Below are positions 37,806-46,767 of a stretch of 64,000 bases of DNA, one piece after another; positions within the stretch are counted from its first letter, which is position 1, and the number at the start of each line of letters is the position of its first letter. Position numbers and translations under genes: made by a program. Under the pieces are notes generated by a model, which was not told the origin of the DNA, did not search any database, and saw only the letters and a list, made by a program, of their open reading frames with translations. Source of the stretch: JAGPUQ01 sp049325095 (GTDB lineage: Bacteria > Pseudomonadota > Gammaproteobacteria > Pseudomonadales > Porticoccaceae); NCBI GenBank assembly GCA_049325095.1, contig JBMOPO010000040.1, positions 1 to 64,000 on the forward strand. The letters are read 5' to 3'.

Positions 37806-37815
37806 TTGTATACAA
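37806..37815 (+). promoter_or_regulatory. Palindromic operator before the GntR regulator
   Basis: TTGTATACAA is a perfect 10-bp palindrome, 32 nt before the regulator start. GntR/FadR-subfamily proteins typically bind such short TNGTNNNACNA-type dyads, so autoregulation is likely. Confidence 0.65.
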
Positions 37816-37847
37816 TGGTGCGCAGGCAGGCTGCGGTTGCGTCCATC

Positions 37848-38534
37848 ATGCGGAAACCTCCCCGGGTGTCCCCCGCCGAGATCTATCGCCAGCTCAAGGA
37901 GCTGATCTTCGACTTCACGCTCTACCCGGGCGCCCGGGTCACGGAAAACGAGCTCGCCGAGCGCTTTGGCGTCAGCCGCACGCCGGTGCGCGAGGCGCTG
38001 CAGCGTCTGGCGGCGGAGGGTTACGTCACCATCCGCCCCAAGCTGGGCTGCTTCATCCGCGAGATTGACATCGAGGAGATCAACCAGTACTACGAAGTCC
38101 GCATCGCCCTGGAGCTGCGCGGCCTGGAACTCGCGGGGCGGGCGATGCCGATCCGCGAGTTGAAGCGGCTGGAAGCGATCTGGCATCCCGACCGCATCCC
38201 GCGCCGGTCGCCGGCAGTGGAGACCATGGTGGCCCGCGACGAGGGTTTTCATCTGGCGTTGGCCGGGGGCACGGGCAATGCGGTGCTGGCCGGTTACCTG
38301 AAGGACGTGAACGACCATATCCACATCGTGCGGCGGCTGGATTTCACCGATACCGGACGCATCGGGCCGACCTATCGGGAGCACCACGAGGTGCTCCGGC
38401 GGCTGCTGGAAGGCGACGTCGAGGGGGCCAAGGGGGTGCTGGAGGACCATATCCGGCGCAGCGCCGAGGTCGCCAAGGCGATCACCCTGACCCAGTTGGC
38501 CAACCAGCGGGCCCGGGCCTGGAAGCTGCCCTGA
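37848..38534 (+). CDS. GntR-family transcriptional regulator (FCD type)
   Basis: 228 residues. Winged helix at about 10-75 with ERFGVSRTPVREALQRLAAEGYVTIRPKLGCFI, the classic GntR recognition segment. The C-terminal FCD all-helical ligand domain has YYEVRIALELRGLELA and HHEVLRRLLEGDVEGAKGVLEDHI, with metal/ligand histidines. Divergent from the hydrolase-permease operon. Three related operators mark its probable regulon: the biuret genes and itself. ATG 37848 matches the family start; the in-frame ATG at 37803 would overlap the operator. Confidence 0.92.
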   Translation: MRKPPRVSPAEIYRQLKELIFDFTLYPGARVTENELAERFGVSRTPVREALQRLAAEGYVTIRPKLGCFIREIDIEEINQYYEVRIALELRGLELAGRAMPIRELKRLEAIWHPDRIPRRSPAVETMVARDEGFHLALAGGTGNAVLAGYLKDVNDHIHIVRRLDFTDTGRIGPTYREHHEVLRRLLEGDVEGAKGVLEDHIRRSAEVAKAITLTQLANQRARAWKLP

Positions 38535-38549
38535 TCGCTGCGCGCGTTC

Positions 38550-38701
38550 AGCGCTGGCGAAGCAATGCACGTCCTGTGCATCGTTTGAATCGCAAGTCCG
38601 GCACAGGCCCGGGCCTGCTCCAGCGAAGCAGGCCCTGGCGCGCCGGAATCACGCCCGGCCATCCCCGGCCGGGCCGAGCGCCGTAAGAATTCGCCAGCGC
38701 T
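38550..38701. repeat. Diverged third copy of the multi-hairpin element
   Basis: 152 nt with perfect 12-bp terminal inverted repeats AGCGCTGGCGAA (38550) and TTCGCCAGCGCT (38690). Inside, the order of blocks matches the copies around 55563-57629: ATGCAC-GTCCT-GTGCAT hairpin, TCGCAAGTCCGG, and GCCCGGCC-ATCC-CCGGCCGGGC. Fills the gap between two convergent genes; it touches the ubiX stop codon. Confidence 0.8.
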
Positions 38702-39285
38702 CAATCGCGCCCCAGGCCCTGCCAGCGGCGGACCAGCCCGGCGGCCAACTCGGGCAGGCCGAGCAGGTCCAGGGTGCGGCCTACACTGTGGTCGACCAGC
38801 GCGGAGATATCGGCCGGGTGGTTGTAGAAGGCCGGGGCCGGGGGCGCCACCACACCGCCCATTTCGGTCACCGTGATCATGTTGCGCAGATGGACCAGGG
38901 TCAGCGGGGTCTCGCGCGCGAGCAGGATCAGCCGGCGCCGTTCCTTGAGCACCACATCGGCGGCGCGGGTGACCAGATTGCTGGAGATGCCCTGGGCGAT
39001 TGCGGCCAGGGTGTTCATCGAGCAGGGCGCGACGATCATGCCATCGACCGGAAAGGAGCCGCTGGCGATGGGCGCGCCGATCTCCCGATGGCCGTAACTC
39101 ACCTCGGCCAGCGCCCGGAGTTCGGCCGGCTCCATGCGCAGTTCCTGGCGCACCGTGGCGGCGCCCGCCGGGGTGATGACCAGATGGGTTTCCAGGCCGG
39201 GGTCGGCGCCCAGCACCTGCAGCAGCCGCAGACCGTAGATGGCGCCGGTGGCGCCGGTGATGGCGATCACGATCCTGCGGGGCAT
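38701..39285 (-). CDS. ubiX: Flavin prenyltransferase UbiX
   Basis: 194 residues. Makes the prenylated FMN cofactor used by UbiD-type decarboxylases. N-terminal ITGATGAIYGLRLL, the SGSF phosphate/FMN segment, VAPCSMNTLAAIAQG, and the late PAFYNHPADI are characteristic. Probably serves ubiquinone synthesis through UbiD elsewhere. No ubiD is in the window. Confidence 0.93.
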   Translation of the reverse strand: MPRRIVIAITGATGAIYGLRLLQVLGADPGLETHLVITPAGAATVRQELRMEPAELRALAEVSYGHREIGAPIASGSFPVDGMIVAPCSMNTLAAIAQGISSNLVTRAADVVLKERRRLILLARETPLTLVHLRNMITVTEMGGVVAPPAPAFYNHPADISALVDHSVGRTLDLLGLPELAAGLVRRWQGLGRD

Positions 39286-39366
39286 GGCGGGTCGACGCTG
39301 GCGGTGGGTGTTGCGCCATTGTAACCGCCCGCCCCCGCTTGCCGGCCGGCGCGCTCCGGCCGGCGT

Positions 39367-42300
39367 TCAGTCCACCGCGAACCAGTGCGGGTGCCGCATC
39401 GCCAACTGGTAGTAGAGCGCGGGCAGGATCAGCAGGGTGAGCACCGTCGAGGCCGTGGTGCCGAAGATCAGCGAGGTAGCGAGCCCGGCGAACAGGGGGT
39501 CGGTGTACATGATCAGGGTGCCCAGGATCACCGTGACCGCGGTGAGCAGGATGGGGCGAAGGCGGACCGCGCCGGCGAGTCGCACCGCCTCTTCCAGGGG
39601 TTTGCCCTGGCGCTGGTAGTCGCGGATGAAATCGATGATCAGCAGCGCGTTGCGGATCACCACCCCGGCGAGCGCCACGGTGCCGATCGCCGAGGCCATG
39701 CTGAAGGGGATGCCGAGCAGCCAGTGGCCGGGAAAGATCCCGGCCAGGCCCAGGGGGATCGAGGTCATAGCCACCAGGGGGATGATGAACGACTGATAGG
39801 TGCCCACCAGCAGCAGAAAGATGAACAGCACCGCGGCGCCCAGCACCACCGCCATCTCGCCCCAGGCGTCGAGCGTCAGGCGCAACTCGCCGTCCCACAG
39901 CAGCTTGTAACCGTCCAGGGTCGAGGGCAGCACCGGCCGCAGCCTGAGGTTGTCGGTGTGCAGCACATTGCCGTCGCCCAGCTCGAGGCCGTCGAGGTCG
40001 GGGTCCATGGCCAGGATGGCGTACACCGGCGCCGACTCGGTCAGCTCGCCCCCGACATAGGTCACCCGCTCGTTGTCCTTGCGCAGGATGGGGCGGTCGT
40101 GGTGGCGGCGCTCGACGCGGGTCAGCTCCGACAGCGGCACGCGCTCGCCGCGCACGTTGTCGACGTAGATGCGATCCAGCAGGGTGGGATCGATGGCCAG
40201 CGACCGCGGCACCTTGATGAGGATGGGCACCGGGGTCTTCTCGCCGGGGATGTGCGCCTGGGACACCACGCGACCGTCCATCAGGCTCTGCAGGCTGTGC
40301 TCGATGGCGCTGGTGGTCACGCCGGAGAGCACCGCCTTCTCCTGGTCCACCAGGATATCGAAGCGGGGCACGTCGGCGGTTTCGGTGTCGTAGACATCGA
40401 CCATCATGTAGGTGCGCTCGAAGCGCTCGCGCACCAGCGCGGCCGCGCGGCGCAGCACCTCCGGATCCGGGCCGTAGATTTCGGCGAGCACCGTGGCCCG
40501 CGTCGGCGGCCCGGGCGGCGCTTCCACGAAGCGCACGTCGAGCCCCGGATGGCGGCGCCGGATCGGCTCGGTGGCGAGGCGCAGCTCCTCGACCACCTGC
40601 ATGGACTCGGTGGCGCGCAGTTTCTTGTCGACCAGGTTGATGCTCAGTTCGGCGACCTGGGGGCCGCGGCGGTTGGCGTTGCCGCGGATCTGGCCGGCGA
40701 AGTCGATCACCGCCGGAATGCCCACATAGGTGAGGTAGTTCGCCACCAGCGGGTGGGCGCCGATCACCGCGCCGAACTCCCGCGCCACGCGATCGGTGAC
40801 CTCGATGGGCGTGTCCTCGGGCATGTCGAGGGTGAGGTTGAAGGTGTTCTTGTCGTCCTTGGGCATGATCGCCAGCATCACGCCGCCGGCTGACAGCGGG
40901 CCGCCGACGCCGGACGGGCGGAGGAACTGCCAGGCCGGCTGCAGAAAGGAGGCGAGGATCACCACCGCAGTGAGCAGGAACACGGCAGCGCGCAACCGCG
41001 GGCGCTCCAGCAGTGGCCCGATGCAGCGGAAGTAGATCCGGTAGAAGGGATTGTGCTCCGGGCTCGGGTCGGCGACGGCCGGTACCCGGCCGCGCAGCCA
41101 GCGGTAGCTGGCCCAGGGCACCACCACATAGGCGACCACCAGGGAAAGGGCGATGGTCACCGGCACGTTGAAGGTGATGGGCTGGAAGAATTCGCCGTTC
41201 ATCCCGGTGACGATGCTCAACGACGAGAACACCAGAATGATGGCCAGGGTGGCCATGTTGGTGGGCTGGGCGATCTCCTGGGTCGCGGCCACGGTCAGCG
41301 CGCGCAGGTCCGCCGCGGGCGGCAACTGGTAGTGCCGGTAGATGTTCTCGATGGTGACGATCCCGGCGTCGACGATCATGCCCAGGGCCAGGATCAGCGC
41401 AAACAGCGACATGCGGTTGATGGTGGGGCCGATCAGCATGTCCACCGCCAGCGTCAGACTCAGGATCAGGGGCACGGCGCCGCTGATGATGAGGCCCGCC
41501 CGGATGCCCAGGAACGGCAGCAGGACCAGCAGCACCGCGGCGATCGCGATGCCCAGATCGGCGATCAGGTCGTTGACGGTGTCGTCGGCGGTCGCCCCGT
41601 CGTTGCGGGTGGTCACCACCCGCACCTCGTCGGGGATGAACTGGCGCTCCATCTGGCGCACCTTGGCCAGCACGTCGCGGGCGACGAACACCGCATTCTG
41701 GTTGATTTTCTTCGCCACCGAGATGGTCACCGCGGGCATTTCGCCCGGGGTTTCGGCGCGCTCCGCGGCCCCGGCGCCGAAGGCGAAGCGGGTCAGGCTG
41801 GTGCGCTCCACCGGCGGGCCGTCGAATACGGTGGCGACGTCCTCGACATAGATCAACTGGCCGTTGTGGGCGCCCAGCGCCAGGCGGCGGACCGCCTCCG
41901 CCGCTTGCAACTGTCCGCTCAGGTGGACGATCAGGTTGCGGCGGTCGCGCACCGTGTTGCCGACCACCGCCGCCACGTTGCTGGCCTCGAGCATGGCGAT
42001 GCCCTGGTTCATGGTGAGGCCGAAGGCCTCCAGCCGGGCGGGGTCCAGTTCGATGCGGATCTCCCGGCTGCGGCCGCCGTGGATCTCGGTGACCGACACC
42101 TCCTCGATGGTGCTCAGCCGTTCAGTGATGCGCTCCGCCAGGCGATACAGGGCGTAGTCGTCATAGACCGCCGAGGTCAGGGTGACATTGACGATGGGCA
42201 CGTCGTCCACGTCGATGCGCCGCACCAGCGGCAGCCCGGTACCCGGGGGCAACAGGTGCTGTTGGCTCATCACGCGCTGGTAGACCCGGACCATGGCGTC

Positions 42301-42627
42301 GTCCTTGTCGACGCCCACCTCGAACTGGACGCTGATCTGGCCGAGTCCGTGGGCGGCGAGGGCGAAGGTGTGGTCGACCTCCTCGATTTCGCGCAGCACC
42401 CCCTCCATGGGTGCCACGATCAGTTGTTCCACCTCGCTGGCCGAGCGGCCCGGCGCCTGGTAGGTGATTTCGGCGCCCGGCACCACGATCTGCGGGTTTT
42501 CCTCACGCGGCGTCAGCAGGGCGGCGATCGCGCCGACCACCAGGCAGAACAGCACGAATACCGGCGTGAGCCGTGAGGTGATGAAGTTGTCGGCGATTCT
42601 GCCGGCGAGATCGAGCCTTTGGGTCAT
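39367..42627 (-). CDS. RND-family efflux transporter (inner-membrane pump)
   Basis: 1086 residues, usual HAE-1 size, with 12 membrane helices and two large periplasmic loops. N-terminal TRLTPVFVLFCLVVGAIAAL and TYQAPGRSASEVEQLIVAPMEGVL fit. The proton-relay region appears in helix 4 as LILALGMIVDAGIVTIENIYRH with an acidic residue (only one Asp is obvious rather than the paired DD). Works with the membrane-fusion lipoprotein 25 nt upstream. No outer-membrane factor is nearby, so a TolC-like channel must come from elsewhere. Substrate unknown. Confidence 0.9.
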   Translation of the reverse strand: MTQRLDLAGRIADNFITSRLTPVFVLFCLVVGAIAALLTPREENPQIVVPGAEITYQAPGRSASEVEQLIVAPMEGVLREIEEVDHTFALAAHGLGQISVQFEVGVDKDDAMVRVYQRVMSQQHLLPPGTGLPLVRRIDVDDVPIVNVTLTSAVYDDYALYRLAERITERLSTIEEVSVTEIHGGRSREIRIELDPARLEAFGLTMNQGIAMLEASNVAAVVGNTVRDRRNLIVHLSGQLQAAEAVRRLALGAHNGQLIYVEDVATVFDGPPVERTSLTRFAFGAGAAERAETPGEMPAVTISVAKKINQNAVFVARDVLAKVRQMERQFIPDEVRVVTTRNDGATADDTVNDLIADLGIAIAAVLLVLLPFLGIRAGLIISGAVPLILSLTLAVDMLIGPTINRMSLFALILALGMIVDAGIVTIENIYRHYQLPPAADLRALTVAATQEIAQPTNMATLAIILVFSSLSIVTGMNGEFFQPITFNVPVTIALSLVVAYVVVPWASYRWLRGRVPAVADPSPEHNPFYRIYFRCIGPLLERPRLRAAVFLLTAVVILASFLQPAWQFLRPSGVGGPLSAGGVMLAIMPKDDKNTFNLTLDMPEDTPIEVTDRVAREFGAVIGAHPLVANYLTYVGIPAVIDFAGQIRGNANRRGPQVAELSINLVDKKLRATESMQVVEELRLATEPIRRRHPGLDVRFVEAPPGPPTRATVLAEIYGPDPEVLRRAAALVRERFERTYMMVDVYDTETADVPRFDILVDQEKAVLSGVTTSAIEHSLQSLMDGRVVSQAHIPGEKTPVPILIKVPRSLAIDPTLLDRIYVDNVRGERVPLSELTRVERRHHDRPILRKDNERVTYVGGELTESAPVYAILAMDPDLDGLELGDGNVLHTDNLRLRPVLPSTLDGYKLLWDGELRLTLDAWGEMAVVLGAAVLFIFLLLVGTYQSFIIPLVAMTSIPLGLAGIFPGHWLLGIPFSMASAIGTVALAGVVIRNALLIIDFIRDYQRQGKPLEEAVRLAGAVRLRPILLTAVTVILGTLIMYTDPLFAGLATSLIFGTTASTVLTLLILPALYYQLAMRHPHWFAVD

Positions 42628-42652
42628 CGGCGGGCAGTCACGGGAGCCGGAT

Positions 42653-43729
42653 TCAGGGGGCGTCGGCGAGCAGGTCGCCGTCGCTCACCGCCGCGGTCAC
42701 CCGGGCGAGCAGGGTCGTCCCCGGTTCCAGGCCGGCGGTGATCTCGGTCCGCTCCCCGAGGACGTTGCCGGTGCGCACCCAGCGAAAGCGCAGCACCCCG
42801 CCTTCGGTCACCGCGAACACGCCGGTCAGGCCACCGCGCTCGGTGAGCGCCCCATTGGGCACCAGGAGGCCGGGCCGCTCGCCCACCGTGAACAGGCTGC
42901 GGCCGAACATGCCGGGCACCAGGCCCCGGGTGTCGGCGAGGCTGATCTTGACCAGGTAGCGGCGGGTGACCGGATCGCCCGAGGACACCAGCCGCAACAC
43001 TTCGCCCGCGTGGCTGCTGCCGGTGGCGTCGATGTGCACCTCGACCGGGTCGCCGAGGCGGATGTGTGCCAGCCGACTCTCGGCGACGAAGGTCTCGAAC
43101 AGCAGGGCGGTATCGGACTCCACGGTCACTATGGCCGACCCGGGAGTGACCAGATCGCCGCTGCGCGCCGGGCGCTCCACCACCACGCCGGCCACCGGGC
43201 TGAGGATTTCGGTGTAGCGCAACTCGGCGCGGGCGGCCAGCAATGCCGCGCGCGCCGCCTCGAGTTCCTGCGCCGCGACATCGTGTTCCAGGCGCGCCTT
43301 GCGCAGCGCCGAGGCCGACACTACGCCCTTCCGAAACAGTTCTTCGGCGTCCTGCAGGTCTTTGCGGGCATCGCGCAGCGCGGCCGCCGCCTTGTCCCGG
43401 TTGGCTGCGGCCTGGCGGATCGCTCCGGTCACGTCCTGGCTGTCGAGGGTGGCGATGCGCTGGCCGCGGGCCACCCGCTCGCCCTCGCGAACCTCCAGGG
43501 TGCGGAGGTAGGCGGCGATCCGGGAGCTGATCTCGACGCGCTCGTCGGAGACCACGGTGCCGGTGGTGGTGTAGCGCACCGGCAGTTGCTCGCTGGCGAC
43601 GACGGTGGTGGGCAGCTGGTGGGTCGCGGGGCCGGCCGACGCCGGGGGGGTGGGATCGCGTTCGCAGCCGGAGCACAGGGCGAACACCAAGGCCACCAGG
43701 CCCGCGCGCGGGAAGACGGAAGCTGCCAA
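42653..43729 (-). CDS. RND efflux membrane-fusion lipoprotein
   Basis: 358 residues with a lipobox (ALCSGC, Cys about 22). Then lipoyl-type and coiled-coil segments (DSQDVTGAIRQAAANRDKAAAALRDARKDLQDAEEL...), a beta-barrel domain and a membrane-proximal domain, the AcrA/MexA order. The TGTVVSDERVEISSRIAAYL block is the usual lipoyl entry. Operon with the pump gene downstream. Confidence 0.9.
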   Translation of the reverse strand: MAASVFPRAGLVALVFALCSGCERDPTPPASAGPATHQLPTTVVASEQLPVRYTTTGTVVSDERVEISSRIAAYLRTLEVREGERVARGQRIATLDSQDVTGAIRQAAANRDKAAAALRDARKDLQDAEELFRKGVVSASALRKARLEHDVAAQELEAARAALLAARAELRYTEILSPVAGVVVERPARSGDLVTPGSAIVTVESDTALLFETFVAESRLAHIRLGDPVEVHIDATGSSHAGEVLRLVSSGDPVTRRYLVKISLADTRGLVPGMFGRSLFTVGERPGLLVPNGALTERGGLTGVFAVTEGGVLRFRWVRTGNVLGERTEITAGLEPGTTLLARVTAAVSDGDLLADAP

Positions 43730-43871
43730 GTCGAGCGATCCCCTGTCGATTTATTGTCGGTTCCGTGCAGCGACCGTTCGTCCGATGGCGCGGTGCCGGC
43801 GCGGCGAGTATAGGAGAACCCCGGCGGCGGCGGAACGCTGCGTCAATCGGCTGCGCGGTCTCGCCGCCGCC

Positions 43872-44999
43872 TCAGCCGGCGAATTCGGGCAGCACCTCGC
43901 GGGCGAACAGCTCGACGCTGTGCAGCAGCTTGTCCTGCTCCAGGATGCCTTGCGGGATGAGCAGAAACACTTCATCCAGGGGCACCTGGCGGGCGACTTC
44001 GGCGATGCGCCGCTTGAGCGTTTGCGGGCTGCCGACCAGGAGTTCGGGCGTGCCCTGCCCGAAGGGCGCCATCCACTGATCCCAGAGCCAGGCCATCTCC
44101 CCGTACCACTCCCGCGCCCGGGCATCGGTTTCGGCACAGACCATGATGCCGCCCCAGCAGGCCTGGTCGCCGGGGCGGTGGGCGACGCCGTGGCGGTCGG
44201 CCTCCGCGCTCCACTCGCGCCACAGCAGGCGCAGGAAGTCGGTGTCGCCGGCCAGCACGATGGGGCGCCCCTTGTATCGCGCCCAGAACTTGGCCGAGCG
44301 CAGGCTGTGCGAAAACCCGCCGTAGAGCGGAATCTCGGCCTGCAGCGGCCGCGGCGCGATGCCGATCCGCTCCACCCGCATGTCGTCGGTGACGCCCCGG
44401 CCATAGCGGGAGTACACCGGGTGCGGGTGCGGGTTGCGAAATCCAGGCACCGGGAACTGCCAGTATTTGCCGCGATGGCAGAAGGTGTCCTCGCGCAGCG
44501 CCCGGAGCACCACCTCGACGAATTCGGCGAAGTACTCGCGGTTGGCTTCGTCGGCGTCCGAGCCCTTGTTCCAGGGACCGACGGCGGTCAGTTGCGGCTG
44601 GATCTTGAAGTTTTCCAGCCAGCGCGCCTGATAGCCCCGCACTAGCCCCACGCCAAGGCGGCCGCCCAGCATGCAGTCCAGGGTGGCGATCTTTTCGGCG
44701 GTGACCAGCGGATTGTGGGCGGTGGCCACGAAGCCGCAGGGGATGATGCGCAGGCGCTCGCTGTGCCGGCCCAGCCACATGGCCATCAGGCAGGGATCGT
44801 TGGCGGCCTCGAAGCCCTCGATCTGGAGATGGTGTTCCGGGTGGCCGATGCCGAAGTAGCCGGCGCGGTCGGCGCAGCGGGCCAGTTCGCCGAGCTCTCC
44901 CAGCATGCGCCGGTAGCGGTTGGCGTCCTTGCCCGCCATGCCGGCTTCCAGTTCGGCGCGCCGGCCGACGGTGGCGTAGATGAACAGATTGAATTTCAT
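43872..44999 (-). CDS. LLM-class flavin-dependent monooxygenase
   Basis: 375 residues with the bacterial-luciferase fold: GYFGIGHPEHHLQIEGF near the N-terminus, IIPCGFVATAHNPLVTAEKIATLDCMLGGRLGVGLVRGY in the middle. The flavin (FMN) is probably supplied by the flavin reductase two genes upstream (46064-46540). Substrate unknown. 37 nt separate its start from the acuI stop, so the four genes from 46540 down to 43872 or so may be one unit. Confidence 0.85.
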   Translation of the reverse strand: MKFNLFIYATVGRRAELEAGMAGKDANRYRRMLGELGELARCADRAGYFGIGHPEHHLQIEGFEAANDPCLMAMWLGRHSERLRIIPCGFVATAHNPLVTAEKIATLDCMLGGRLGVGLVRGYQARWLENFKIQPQLTAVGPWNKGSDADEANREYFAEFVEVVLRALREDTFCHRGKYWQFPVPGFRNPHPHPVYSRYGRGVTDDMRVERIGIAPRPLQAEIPLYGGFSHSLRSAKFWARYKGRPIVLAGDTDFLRLLWREWSAEADRHGVAHRPGDQACWGGIMVCAETDARAREWYGEMAWLWDQWMAPFGQGTPELLVGSPQTLKRRIAEVARQVPLDEVFLLIPQGILEQDKLLHSVELFAREVLPEFAG

Positions 45000-45036
45000 G
45001 GCGCCGTTCCCGCTGCCGGTGGCGAGTGCATGGCGT

Positions 45037-46035
45037 TCAGGCGTTGACGTCGATCACCACCCGGCCCTGGATCCGCCCGGCGAGGATCTCTTTCGCCAGC
45101 TCCGGCACCCGGGCCAGGGGTTCCACCCGGTAGATGGCGCGCAGCAGTTCGCGATCGACCAGCTTCGCCAGTTCCTCCCAGGCCCGCTGCCGGCGCTCTG
45201 GAGCGGCCATCACCGAGTCGATGCCGCGCAGGGTCACGCCGCGCAGGATGAAGGGCATCACCGTGGTCGGCAGCCCGGCGCCGCCGGCCAGGCCGCAGGC
45301 GGTGACGATGCCCTCGTAGCGGGTCTGGGCCAGCACCGAGGCCAGGGTGTTGGCGCCCACGGTGTCCACCGCCGCCGCCCAGCGCTCGGCTTCCAGTGGC
45401 GCCGGATCCCGGGCCAGTTCGTCGCGGGGAAGGATCTCGCTGGCACCGAGCCGCTCGAGCAGCGGCCGCGCCTCCCCGACCCGGCCGGTGGCCGCGCAGA
45501 CCTGATACCCCAGCCTGGCCAGCAGCATGATGGCGACGGTGCCGACACCGCCGGCCGCACCGGTCACCACCACCGGGCCGGCCTCGGGCTGCACGCCGCG
45601 GTCGCGGATCGCCTGCACGCAGAGCATGGCGGTGTAGCCCGCGGTACCGATCGCCATGGCCTCTTCCAGACTGAACGCCTCTGGCACCCGCACCAGCCAT
45701 TCCGCCTTGAGGCGCTGGCGCTGGGTGTAACCGCCCCAGTGGCGTTCGGAGAGGCCGTAGCCGTTCACCAGCACCCGGTCGCCGGGCTGGAAGCGGCCGT
45801 CGCGGGATTCGGCCACCACCCCGGCGAGGTCGATGCCCGCGACCATGGGGAATTTGCGCGCGATCGGCGAGGCGCCGGTGATCGCCAGGCCGTCCTTGTA
45901 GTTGAGGGTGGAACAGGCGACATCCACCAGCACGTCCTCGTCGGGCAGGTCGGCGAGGCCGAGGCGCCGGATTGCGGCGCGGATGCTCTTGTCCTCGTTG
46001 CGCTCGAGGACCAGGGCATTGAAGGTCGAGCCCAT
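45037..46035 (-). CDS. acuI: Acrylyl-CoA reductase AcuI / YhdH-family oxidoreductase
   Basis: 332-residue zinc-free MDR protein. CSTLNYKDGLAITG, VLVNGYGLSERHWGGYTQ, VTGAAGGVGTVAIMLLA (NADPH-binding) and MPFILRGVTLRGIDSV are hallmarks of the AcuI/YhdH group. AcuI reduces toxic acryloyl-CoA to propanoyl-CoA with NADPH. Here it lies between a flavin monooxygenase and a flavin reductase, so a broader enoyl-reductase role is possible. Confidence 0.87.
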   Translation of the reverse strand: MGSTFNALVLERNEDKSIRAAIRRLGLADLPDEDVLVDVACSTLNYKDGLAITGASPIARKFPMVAGIDLAGVVAESRDGRFQPGDRVLVNGYGLSERHWGGYTQRQRLKAEWLVRVPEAFSLEEAMAIGTAGYTAMLCVQAIRDRGVQPEAGPVVVTGAAGGVGTVAIMLLARLGYQVCAATGRVGEARPLLERLGASEILPRDELARDPAPLEAERWAAAVDTVGANTLASVLAQTRYEGIVTACGLAGGAGLPTTVMPFILRGVTLRGIDSVMAAPERRQRAWEELAKLVDRELLRAIYRVEPLARVPELAKEILAGRIQGRVVIDVNA

Positions 46036-46063
46036 GGGGGTTTCCTCCTGGCCGGCGCCGCCG

Positions 46064-46540
46064 TCAGACCACGATCCGGGCGTATTTGCCCTTGTAGAAC
46101 CCGAGCGGCTCGCGATCCTGCACGGCCATTTCGTGTACCCGCCCGACGATGATGATGTGGTCGCCGCCCTCGTAGAGATGTTCGGTGGTGCACTCGAAGC
46201 GCACGCTGTAGTCCTCGAGCAGGGGCGCGCCGCCGCTGTTGGGGTGCCAGCTCAGGTTGGCGAACTTGTCGGCCTCCTTGGTGGCGAACAGCCGGCTGAT
46301 GTTCTCCTGGCCCGAGTGGAGGATGTGGATGGCGAAATGCCTGGCGTGCATGAAGGCGTCGAAGCAGTTGGCGGTCTTGGCCACGCTCCACAACACCAGC
46401 GGCGGGTCGAGGGATACCGAGGAAAAGCTGTTGGCGGTGGCACCCACCGGCTTGCCGTCGGCATCGGTGGCGGTGACCACGGTGACGCCCGTGGCGAAGG
46501 CGCCGAGCGCATCCCGGAATTGCCGTTGATCAAGGCTCAT
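46064..46540 (-). CDS. Flavin reductase (FMN) domain protein
   Basis: 158 residues, flavin-reductase-like split barrel: FRDALGAFATGVTVVTA, GATANSFSSVSLDPPLVLWSV and GGDHIIIVGRVHEM. It would reduce FMN with NAD(P)H for a two-component monooxygenase such as the LLM protein downstream. ATG 46540 is chosen as the family start; an in-frame Met 21 nt earlier is possible. Confidence 0.87.
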   Translation of the reverse strand: MSLDQRQFRDALGAFATGVTVVTATDADGKPVGATANSFSSVSLDPPLVLWSVAKTANCFDAFMHARHFAIHILHSGQENISRLFATKEADKFANLSWHPNSGGAPLLEDYSVRFECTTEHLYEGGDHIIIVGRVHEMAVQDREPLGFYKGKYARIVV

Positions 46541-46767
46541 GACTCTGTCCCCTCTGGACACTTGAAGTGGGCCGCAAGCGATCGCTGCTGCGGGGGCGCA
46601 GCTCGTGGTGGCCGGAGGGCGATGGGATCGCGCCCGGGACGGCGCCCTGATGGCCCCGGCGGGTACTTTTCGCCCGGCGACCGGGGCGGCCCGTTGGTGA
46701 CCGCGGCCGCCGGCGCCTCGTCAGCGCCGCAATGTAGCACAGGCTGCCGGCGCCCCGCACCGGCGCC

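Noticed and set aside
39385..42576. Long plus-strand frames (39385-40893, 41053-42576)
   Set aside because: Opposite the RND pump, which has full family features; these frames have none.
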